Part shown: positions 27,301-39,300 of the stretch, piece after piece
Position numbering within the stretch: the stretch's first letter is position 1
Layout of the letters: every line of letters starts with the position of its first letter
From: Mactromeris polynyma
Taxonomy: Eukaryota; Mollusca; Bivalvia; Venerida; Mactridae
DNA length: 64,000 nt
Direction of reading: 5' to 3'
Assembly: GCA_032209605.1 (NCBI GenBank)
Contig: JASFXZ010000001.1
Coordinates: forward strand, 35,716,619 to 35,780,618
Position numbers and translations under genes: made by a program
The notes under the pieces: generated by a model
What the model saw: only the letters and a program-made list of their open reading frames with translations
What the model was told of the DNA's origin: nothing
The model's database searches: none

Positions 27301-30300
27301 TTAGTTGATTTTAACAGAAATTTGTCATCATTGGTCAATAAATGTTATATTAAACTAAATTAGAAGTCCTCCTTAATGTAAAACAACATATTTGAAGACT
27401 AGGGCGTGTATATCAGATTCTTTGTTTGATGACTCGTTGTTTTGATCAGTTGAAACACATTTGTGCATTTAGTCAAAAATTTCCAAATCAATGTACCAGG
27501 GTTTGTCCCATTAAATCGTAGACTATGTCTATAATATATAAGTAGTAACCTGTCCTTTTTGTATTTACGCAAGGGCATTTCCTATGGAAATCGTACTCTA
27601 GTTGTATGACTTAAATATTTGTTTGCGGATGTTTTTCAGGCTGCAGTTGGTAAGATAACTATGAAAGATAGAGAGAGGTATGCCTATATAGATGTAAGCA
27701 TTCTGGATAACAATATTCCTGAAGATGAAAAATCTTTTGTGGTGACTCTGATGAATCCATCAGGTGGCGCTGCACTGGGTGTTGCTTCTGTTGTCACAGT
27801 GATGATCGAACACTCAGACGGAGCATTCGGTATTTTCCAATTCCAAGATCTGTATCGAGGACTCCAAGCAGACGAAACAGGCGACAGTAGCTACAATATC
27901 GTTCCTTTGAAGGTTAGTACTGGAAGGGAAATTTTGTAGCTGCCATTTTGTTTGTCTTTCACATTGGACACCAACATGCTGTGCACAAGCTTGTTTATGT
28001 TTGGAAATATTTAAGTTTTACCTGTAGAATTGGACCGATATATGTCTGACTCTAGTTCAATGTACATGCATTTGCTAATGCAAAATTTAAGTTTATTGAA
28101 GTATTGTTGAGTGTTAGACAGATCTCATTTATTTATCAGTGAAATTTGAACCAGATACCTGAGCTGGTTCTGAGAATTGTTAAAATAAGTGAGTGAGAAT
28201 CATGTACTGTGATACCATGCCATTTAAATCCAGTTACATTAACCTAACACTGGTCCAACCACTCCTAGTATTATCCTTTTAATGTCAAACACAGGCAAGG
28301 TAGCTATTAGTACTATTATTAACATCTATGGTATGCCTTGGTTGGAGCTCAAACCCACAACCATCAACACTTGAGACACCAGGCCAGTTAGATAATATGA
28401 TGATAATATATTACAGATTGAGAGGATAGGAGGCATTATTGGACTGACATATATCACATGGGAAGTCATAAATGATCAGAATAATGATATAGTCGACCAC
28501 AGTGGTAATGTCACCTTCACCAATGGTCAGTTGTATGCAGATTTAGGGTTAAAGATCAGAGGTGACACAGTTCCAGAACTTGATGAACTGTTCATTGTTG
28601 AATTAACTGCCATTTCCAGGGTGAGTAGTATTTGCCTTTCTTGTGATGGGTTATTGTACTGTCTGGCTTATTTGGTGTAGAGAAAACATGCTTAATTGGA
28701 AGTTAATCTAAGAAATCTTACTAGGAATAATATTTGTGCTCTTCCAAAACTAATGCAGGCTTATAGATCTGACCAAGTAATATGAAATGTCTGAATTCTT
28801 CATCAGAAATAGTATTTTTGTCCACTTGAAATTGACGTGGGTGTACAAATCTCAACATGTAATTGCATGTGTCTTGAAAATTTATGGCAGTTAGAGGATT
28901 TTCAAAATGTTTATTACTACCTGACGTTTTGTGGCTAAAGTTTATTTGGTATGGCAAAACTATTGAACATTTCATTATACATGTAGCTTGGTATCCTGCT
29001 TTTCATTTTATTGCTGTCATTTCTTTTGAAGGGCGAGTTGGGACCACCAGACATGATAAGGTCAGAGGTCACTGTACGTGCTAATGATGACCCGTATGGA
29101 AAGTTCGTGATTCCTGTAACAAATCGACCGAAGTTTGTGGATGAAACAAATTCTAGTATGATTTGTCTTATTAACCAGGTTTTTGAAAAAAACCAGGTTA
29201 TTAGAATGGTGTATGTCGTTGGGCAGGCGGGCGGGCGGCTGGGCGGGCGTCAAAACTGGGTGGTTTCCGGCGAATAACTTGAGTTCTGTTGATCATATTG
29301 TAACCAAACTTGGTGTACAGTAAGAACATATGGAAAGCTCGCTTGGGATTGCTTTTGGGTTTGGTCCGACAAAGGTCAAGGTCACCGTTACTAAAAATAG
29401 AAATTTGGTTTCCGGCGAATAACTTGAGTTACATTGATCATATTGACATCAAACTTGTTGTATAGTAAGAACATGTGGAGAGCTCGCTTGGGATTGCTTT
29501 TGGGTTTGGTCCGACGAAGGTCAAGGTCACCGTTACTAAAACTAGCAATTTGGTTTCCGGCGAATAACTGGAGTTTCGTTAATCCTATTGACATCAAACT
29601 TGGTGTATAGTAAGAACATGTGGAGAGCTCACTTGGGATTGCTTTTGGGTTCGGTCCGACAAAGGTCAAGGTCACCGTTACTAAAACTAGCAATTTGGTT
29701 TCCGGCGAATAACTTGAGTTTCGTTAATCCTATTGACATCAAACTTGGTGTATAGTAAGAACATGTGGAGAGCTTGCTTGGGATTGCTTTTGGGTTCGGT
29801 CCGACAAAGGTCAAGGTCACCGTTACTAAAACTAGCAATTTGGTTTCCGGCGAATAACTTGAGTTTCGTTAATCCTATTGACATCAAACTTGGTGTATAG
29901 TAAGAACATGTGGAGAGCTCGCTTGGGATTGCTTTTGGGTTCAGTCCGACAAAGGTCAAGGTCACTTTTACTAAAACTAGCAATTTGGTTTCCGGCGAAT
30001 AACTTGAGTTTCGTTAATCCTATTGACATCAAACTTGGTTTACAGTAAGAACATGTGGAGAGCTTGCTTGGGATTGATTTTGGACCTGTTCTGATGAAGG
30101 TCAAGGTCACCATTACTAAAGATAGCAGTTTGGTTTCCGGCGAATAACTTGAGTTTCGATGAACATATTGACATCAAACTTGGTGTACAGTAAGAACATG
30201 TGGAGAGCTCGCTTGGGATTACTTTTGGGTTCGGTCCATCCAAGGTCAAGGTCACCATTACTAAAAATAGAAATTTGGTTTCCGGCCAATAACTTTTGTT

Positions 30301-33300
30301 TTGTTGATCATATTGACACATAAACTTGGTGTATAGTAAGAAAATGTGGAGAGCTTGCTTGGGGTTGCTTTTGGACTCGTTCCGCCAAAGGTCAAGGTCA
30401 CCGTTACTTAAAGTGGCAATTTGGTTTCCGGCGAATAACTTTAGATTTGTTGGTCATATTGACATCAAACTTGGTGTATAGTAAGAACATGTGGAGAGCT
30501 CGCTTGGGATTGCTTTTAGAATCGTTTCGTCAAAGGTCAAGGTCACTTTTACTAAAAATTGCAATTTGCTCTCCGGCTAATAACTCTAGATTTGTTGGTC
30601 ATATTGACATCAAACTTGGTGTATAGTAAGAACATGTGAAGATCTCGCTTGGGATTGCTTTTGGGTTCGTTCCGTCCAAGGTCAAGGTCACTTAAAATTT
30701 TAAAATCAGTTTCCACTTAATATCTTCGCTATTGACATGGTGTATTGACATCAAAGTGTGAGTGTTTGTATGCATGTATCACCTCTGGCACCTTTGCAGC
30801 ATTGATGATCATCATGTATTTATTATACAAATAGAGCCTTGGTTACAAATAATTAAGTTTAAAACCTGGTTTGTGGGCATTGCCCATTTCTTGTTTCAAT
30901 TTTATACTGTCATTATCTATAATAAACCTTATGCATGGGATTATCCTGCACCAGGTGGGCACTTAGATTTACCCTTGTCCGTTCATCTCTCCATTCATTA
31001 CAATCCCACCAGGTGGGCACTTAGATTTACCCTTGTCCTTTCATCTCTCCGTTCATTACAATCCCACCAGGTGGCACTTAGATTTACCCTCGTCCGTCCA
31101 TCTCTCCGTTCATTACAATCCCACCAGGTGGCACTTAGATTTACCCTTGTCCTTTCATCTCTCCGTTCATTACAATCCCACCAGGTGGGCACTTAGATTT
31201 ACCCTTGTCCTTTCATCTCTCTGTTCATTACAATCCCACCAGGTGGGCACTTAGATTTACCCTTGTCCTTTCATCTCTCCGTTCATTACAATCCCACCAG
31301 GTGGGCACTTAGATTTACCCTTGTCCTTTCATCTCTCTGTTCATTACAATCCCACCAGGTGGGCACTTAGATTTACCCTTGTCCTTTCATCTCTCTGTTC
31401 ATTACAATCCCACCAGGTGGGCACTTAGATTTACCCTTGTCCGTCTATCTCTCCGTTCATTACAATCCCACCAGGTGGGCACTTAGATTTACCCTTGTCC
31501 ATCCATCTCTCCTTTCATTACACTCCCACCAGGTGGGCACTTAGATTTACCCTTGTCCGTCCATCTCTCCGTTCATTACAATCCCACCAGGTGGGCACTT
31601 AGATTTACCCTTGTCCGTCCATCTCTCCGTTCATTACAATCCCACCAGGTGGGCACTTAGATTTACCCTTGTCCGTCCATCTCTCCGTTCATTACAATCC
31701 CACCAGGTGGGCACTTAGATTTACCCTTGTCCGTCTATCTCTCCGTTCATTACAATCCCACCAGGTGGGCACTTAGATTTACCCTTGTCCGTCTATCTCT
31801 CCGTTCATTACAATCCCACCAGGTGGGCACTTAGATTTACCCTTGTCCGTCTATCACTCCGTTCATTACAATCCCACCAGGTGGGCACTTAGATTTACCC
31901 TTGTCCGTCTATCTCTCCGTTCATTACAATCCCACCAGGTGGGCACTTAGATTTACCCTTGTCCGTCTATCTCTCCATTCATTACAATCCCACCAGGTGG
32001 CACTTAGATTTACCCTTGTCCGTCCATCTCTCCGTTCATTACAATCCCACCAGGTGGGCACTTAGATTTACCCTTGTCCGTCCATCTCTCCGTTCATTTA
32101 TTCCCTTCTGTTTACTTGCTCCTTACTTTCCCAATTTTTATTTCAAAATGCCCTACTAACCCTAATATTTTTTTAAAGCTGTCAGAGACTTTAACAGAAA
32201 GTATTTATTTTACCTGTGTGAAGCACAGAGGAATAATCATGAAACATGTATTGCGAGGTGAAATATTACCATTTTTGGATATTACAAAAGATAGAAAAGA
32301 TCTCTATTAGCCCTACTTTTAAGCAGTAAAATCCCTACGTTGACCTACTTTTTTGAAAAATATAGCCGTACTTATCCCTACTTTTCAAGGTGACTTTAAG
32401 CCTGTCTTGTTGCATAAGTCATTCGGAATGATACAACTTGTACGTTTAGTATGTGTTGCTCTTACTACTATAGTGTACGAGTGCATGGAACTGTATGCAT
32501 GGAAACATTTACACCCTTGTCCTGTGTTAGCCTGTCTCATGTTTTGGGTACTAACAGTACTTTGATTTTATTGTGATTCTTCTTGTGTTAAAGTGTTTTG
32601 ACAGGTCAATTTTGACCTTATACAGATGGTAATATGATTAAACAACATAAAACTGGCACACATTGATGTCTCCATGCATAATTGCCGATCGTTTTTAGCT
32701 TCGTAGTCATATATTGAAAGATGCTCTTGGTATTGCTGCCAATAATGCGTGAATGTGCATGAATATTTGTGAGTGTCGCGTAAATCTTGTCCGACGGTAC
32801 AAGACTCTACTTCTGCTGTTAACTGTAGTATTGGTATTCTTTGCTGAGATTTTTTGTGTTTTATCTTCTTCAAGAGTCAACATAGGTTTTTGAGATTTGA
32901 AATTTCATGTTTCATCATAACTGCTTGTTCTTTTTTCCAGTGGTCACAGTCAGTATACAGAGATTAGGTGGGACCTACGGTGTAGTGGATGTCAACTATA
33001 CAACCATGTCCCCAACAGAATCATACCCATATATTCCTGCAACAGTGGCAAGAGCTGACAACAATGACTATCTAATGACGTCAGGTATTGTGCGATTTGA
33101 AGCTGGTCAGGAGGAAGCTGTTTTTGACCTTCAAATTCTTGATGACCTTGAACCCGAGGAAAACGAGGCTGTGTATGTTCGTCTGACAGGTGTTTCCTTA
33201 ATTGATGTAGCTCAGATACGGCCAGGTATGTTGTTATCAATTTTTAGTACATCTATTAAAAATGGCATGATGGTCTTATTAAATTTTTGAATACTTTGGA

Positions 33301-36300
33301 AATCATCCATTATAAAAATAAATTCTTTCTTGAAAAGTTTGCAAATTAGGTATTTCCAGCAATTCAGACAGACATTTTGTGAACCAGCAAAATGAGTATT
33401 GTTTAATTTGATAACCAAGTATTTAATATACAAATATGCCATGGAAGCTGTGACTAACTTTCAATGTACACTTTTTTTCAAACAGTGGACAGGTCACCAC
33501 GGCTTGGGTCTGATACAGAATCCTATGGGCAGATAATCATAAATTATAATGACAATGCTAATGGTGAGCTTGTGTTGTCTCCCTTGGCTCCTAGAGTACT
33601 GGAAAACCAGACCGACCCTTTCTTGTTTGTGACACGATTTGGTGGAGCCTTTGGTGTGGTAAGATATAATTTACCTAAAAATTAGAATTTGCTGTTCATT
33701 TTTGCCATTCATTACAATCCCACCAGGTGGGCACTTAGATTTACCCTTGTCCGTCCATCTCTCCGTTCATTACAATCCCACCAGGTGGGCACTTAGATTT
33801 ACCCTTGTCTGTCCATCTCTCCGTTCATTACAATCCCACCAGGTGGGCACTTAGATTTACCCTTGTCCGTTCATCTCTCCGTCCATTACAATCCCACCAG
33901 GTGGGCACTTAGATTTACCCTTGTCCGTTCATCTCTCCGTTCATTACAATCCCACCAGGTGGGCACTTAGATTTACCCTTGTCCGTCTATCACTCCGTTC
34001 ATTACAATCCCACCAGGTGGGCACTTAGATTTACCCTTGTCCGTCTATCTCTCCATTCATTACAATCCCACCAGGTGGGCACTTAGATTTACCCTTGTCC
34101 GTCTATCTCTCCGTTCATTACAATCCCACCAGGTGGGCACTTAGATTTACCCTTGTCCGTCTATCTCTCCGTTCATTACAATCCCACCAGGTGGGCACTT
34201 AGATTTACCCTTGTCCGTTCATCTCTCCGTTCATTACAATCCCACCAGGTGGCACTTAGATGTACCCTTGTCCGTCCATCTCTCCGTTCATTACAATCCC
34301 ACCAGGTGGCACTTAGATGTACCCTTGTCCGTCCATCTCTCCGTTCATTACACTCCCACCAGGTGGGCACTTAGATTTACCCTTGTCCGTCCATCTCTCC
34401 GTTCATTACAATCCCACCAGGTGGGCACTTAGATTTACCCTTGTCCGTCCATCTCTCCGTTCATTACAATCCCACCAGGTGGCACTTAGATTTACCCTTG
34501 TCCGTTCATCTCTCTGTTCATTACAATCCCACCAGGTGGCACTTAGATTTACCCTCGTCCGTCCATCTCTCCGTTCATTACAATCCCACCAGGTGGCACT
34601 TAGATTTACCCTCGTCCGTCCATCTCTCCGTTTATTACACTCCCACCAGGTGGGCACTTAGATTTACCCTTGTCCGTCCATCTCTCCGTCTGACTAAAGT
34701 TTGTGTCACTCATATCTCAGAAAGTATTTGACCTAGAGTAACAAAACTTTATAGGAATATTAGTCATCACATGACATTGGGCAACTGTGGTTTTCAATTG
34801 GATTTATTGTATAAGAGCAGAGTTATGCCCCTTTGATCGTGAAATGTGGGGCACCTGTGTTCCAGTTTAACTTCATTTATAAGTCCATCTATATACAAAA
34901 TGTTTTACCTGTCAATTGTTTTAGAATGGTATGTTCTATTTCTTTTTCTGGATACTTTCTATTTTCGTATGTGTACTTTGACACTCAAGTCCTTGCAGTC
35001 ATCTACACCTTAGTAGCTGTACAATATTTAATACATGGTCATAATGATTTCCTGGATATATTTCAAGAGTATCTGTTTCCATCAAAAGAATGTTTCAATC
35101 TACAAATGAAACTGACTGATTAAAACAATTAAAAAAAACAATCCTACATTGTCATAGTTTCTCCTCACAATTCTTGTAAATTTCATACTAAAACCACAAA
35201 CTTGTCTTTGTAGATGACTTGTAGAAGACAGTGTAGGACACCTTGCATTGATTATACATCATGTATCATTGTATGATCAGTGTAATAATGTTTCTGATAG
35301 TCATCCAGACAATTCCTTATTTCCCCATTCCCATAGATATTTTCTTGTACACCTCAACTTCTTATATTTCCAAGGTTGATTATTCCCTGGGATCTGTTTG
35401 GGGAGGCATTGTCATGTGAATTTTGCATTCCCTTTTACAACTTAATATTTTCTTTGTAATTGTGGCATGTAGAGATCTGACTTATTATGAGGAAAGCAAT
35501 CACTGACTTTTGACATTGCTCCTTGAAACCAAATTTCATTTATTCATTTGATTATCATTGATAATGCAAAACTTCTGTCTATGACCATTAAACATTTATG
35601 CTTGTGCTATAACTTATTATTTACACAGGTTAGTGTGACATTGAAATTCCTTGATGGAACTGCTACTCAGGGATTAGATTTTGTACCTTTGGCCAGTCAA
35701 GTGACGTTAGAGCGAGGACAGAAGTCTGCTACAGTCCCAATCCGAATCTTAGATGATGCCTTGCCAGAACTGACGGAGACTTTCACTGTACAGTTGGATC
35801 AAGTGTCAGGTGGTGGTGTTCTAGGCTCTGTTACAAGTACAACAGTAATGATTGAAACATCAGATGATCCAAATGGAGCATTTGGTAATCATTAGCATTG
35901 TGATTTTAAGTTCTTTTTGTCAAACATTTGTAAATCCCTGCAAATTGTACTTGACTTCTTGTCTCGAATTTATATGTAGATATATTCTATAAGTTTTACT
36001 GTAGTTGCTTACAAATGACTTAAGTAATACTATGTTCTCAATGATAATTTCACTGAAGGCAATACATCCAAGGTTATTCGTCCATCACCTCGCATTTGTA
36101 TGGGAAAATTGACTGTTGCTTGTTGGGTAGAACCATGAACATCGCACTAACTGACCACTATAGGTAACTGGAGTACTATTGAAAATGGCATAAACTCCAA
36201 CAGAATATAGCAAACTATACAAGGACACCATTCTTACAAAGATTGTATGAATTTTGTGTTTCAGCATTTTCAGTCGATGGGAGATCTGTCGAGGAACCTG

Positions 36301-39300
36301 ACAGTGGATTGTTGTCTGTGAACATTACTGTAATACGTACTGGTGGTACGCTAGGTGTGGTCACTCTTGATTGGATTGCAATGTTAGATGGTAAGTGCTT
36401 ACTCCATGTTGTTAAAAATTAAATTGGGTATTTTGTGGTATGTATTATATAATTGATATGTATTTGTATACACAAGAAATGTCAAAGATGTTCTAAGAAA
36501 AAATTAACTGGTTCAAATGACCTCAAACAGTTTTGTTTCATTTTATCGCTTGTTCATCTTCAAAGATTCAAACAGCTGGTGGATTTTAGCTGTAGATAAG
36601 GTTGTCATAATGTTGATCAATTTTTTATTGTATTTTTACGGAAATTATGTATTTTTATGGAAGTTATGTACGTTTCCCTGAAAAATTAGGTTATTGCAAA
36701 CTCATCATATGAATGACCATTAAGTCAATCAGGTCTTTCAGAAATGTTTGTATTAACTGATTGGCAGTTTCGGAGAGGCAAATAAATTTATGTGTGTATA
36801 TTTTATATTGTAATTTATAACCCTTTAAGGACAAGTTGCTACTAATGACATAACACCATCATCAGGATCGATATACTTCGTGAGTAATGAGGCTAGCAGG
36901 ACACTGATCATCTCTGTCTTACCAGATGACCTTCCTGAGAGTCAAGAGGTCAGTATATGACTGAAACCCTTACCATGAATGTATAAAGCCTTAGTTGTTG
37001 TCTTCATCATTCTATGTCCAAAATATGTCCTTGTGTCACATTAATGTTATGTCTCTATGCTGAAGAAAATGTGTATCTCTATGCTGAAGAAAATGTTGTG
37101 TGCATTATGAATATGATTGTGCCACAGGTACCTGAAGCAAATTTTTTTTTTTCTGTACGGACCATTACTATAATATACTTATTATAGTAATAGTCCACAT
37201 ATATAGAAAATTATAGTATTTTGTTTCAAGTACCTGTGGATTGTGCATTGTAATATTCCTTCTTATATCAGAATGAATGAGTTAGTATACCGAGGAAGCA
37301 CTTCTATCTTAGTGTACTTCAGTTATCCACAAGCAACATGTACTAAAGTTTATCTACAAGCACAGAGGAGTATTATTAGTTACATAGTCATCTAGTAACT
37401 TTGTATGGGAGGATACCTAGTTGGTAGAAATCATACCAAACTGTTTTTGTCTTCGATTCTTCTACTCACCTGGTATTGAACTTCAGGTTTAGATACTGTG
37501 TTAAATCAATTAAAGGTACTATGTCTTACTTTTTGACAAATAATGTCAAAAAATATGAGAAAATTGGTGGTAGGGCATGTCTGTATGAAGGTATTTACAA
37601 CCATTTTCTCATAATTATTTATTATTATACATTTGTATTTTGGTAGAAAAAGGACTATGTACCTTGGACATATGTTCTCTGTAGTGAGGTGGTAATATCA
37701 GTTGAGGTTTGACTATAATTTGTGATATACTTATTACAGGATATAGAGATACAGTTGAAGTCAGTAACAAATGGTGGACGTATTGGTGAAAGAGGCGTGT
37801 TCACGTTGTCTATACAATCTAATGATAACCCACATGGAGTCGTACAGTTTACTGACACCCATTTCGACACTGTGGAAAGTGCTACTAATGTTCAACAGAA
37901 ATTTCAACTCACCAGGACGTAAGTTGTTCTAGTCTTTAACCAAAAATGTACTTTTTTTCGGTGCAGCCGTACTAACATGGTTTTGCTATTTGCAAATCAG
38001 TGTTGTGTTAACCAATTAAATCTTATGTTAACCACCGAGGTAATTTCCCTTCAACAGAACAACGTTTGTAACATTGACGCGGATTGGTTAACCTTTCGAT
38101 CAAGGGTATGTTAGTTTACAGAAATCCATTTAAGATCTGGAGTGACCAGCAATCATAACATCTTCATATTGCGCCGACCATCTTTTATAAAAAATCTATG
38201 TCATTATTTCACTTCTTTCTTAGGTAAACTTTATTGGGAAAATGATTTTGTTCTTACAAAAACTTATATTGTGGTAAAAACTAGCTGTTCATAGTCTACC
38301 AGTGTTTGATGGTTTTATACAGAATTCCCAACATTTGGGAACAAATGAGAAAGTCTCTTTTGCACTTGAGAAAACTTCCATATTTATATACAAATTTATA
38401 TTTTAGTATGATTATTTTGCATGCCAAGGATTCTGGATTTTAGACAGAACCAGCTTTGGGTGTTTAAAATAGTTGGGGGGTGGATCTAATTCAAAACTGC
38501 TTCCCCCTAATCCAGAGCAATAATATCACAACTGGAAATTTTATCCTTCAGAGGCCTGGCCCTGATGTCATGCTGTTTGTTAATATACTTAAGTATGGTC
38601 ATTTGCTTAGTATCATACTTAAGTGCGTTATTTAAGTACATTTCAAAAATGTGTCTTGCTTATTAGTTCACTTTAAGGAGATGTTGTGCCATGTACCAAA
38701 AATAGACTGAAGGATAAGCATGTAGGTTGGCCTAAATAAGTATGTATGATGTATGTGTTGTTTCTATGAAATGTGTGTTTTACCAATGATTGACTAAGTA
38801 CAATAACAGACTTAAGCATACTGCTAAAACAAATTTGGAGCCTGTACAATTGATTATTGTTGTATTTCAGTGGTGGTAGCTATGGTGATTTAAGAGTTTA
38901 CTACAGTACAGGTAAAGTTGAGTACATAGAGACAGATATTGATGCACTAGGTGACAGAGTCATGGATTATTACCTAGATCCACAGTTTGGAGGTACTGGT
39001 AAAGTTGGAGAAGACATAAATGTACTGTCAACAGAAGATCCTGTGTTGGTAATTCATATTACTACTGTACTTACCACATAAACCATGTATCTATCTTGTA
39101 TGCAGTTCATATATCATAAAAAAATTCTCTAAGATATGTCCTTGTTAAGTAACATCATTTTTTCCTGAGCTTTACCATTTTTACACATATGGATAAAAGT
39201 GAGTAATTATGTAATATATTCACTGACCTTGACTGACGTTTAATTAAGGATGGCTACTTACAGCTGCTTCTTGTTCTTTTACATGTAATGGATGTTGAGA

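Larger units (their letters stand above)
21024..27639 (+). other. ADGRV1 intron 27, the largest intron, hosting an antisense lectin gene
   Basis: This 6.6-kb intron contains the minus-strand C-type lectin (21505-23398), two convergent tRNA-like Pol III units (24776-24882 and 25308-25403), a TIR element near 26163-26380, C-rich runs near 21128, and pogo-like ends near 21306-21423. I see no plus-strand exon that fits the flanking phase 0/0 junction. Confidence 0.75.

Noticed and set aside
29391..30321. A ladder of ~70-100 aa minus-strand ORFs with similar sequence
   Set aside because: Each ORF is one unit of the 145-bp tandem repeat; similarity comes from DNA repetition, not from a protein family.
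30949..34690. CRISPR-like look of regularly spaced repeats, and long ORFs on both strands
   Set aside because: There are no unique spacers between units; they are head-to-tail 59-bp minisatellites in a eukaryotic intron.
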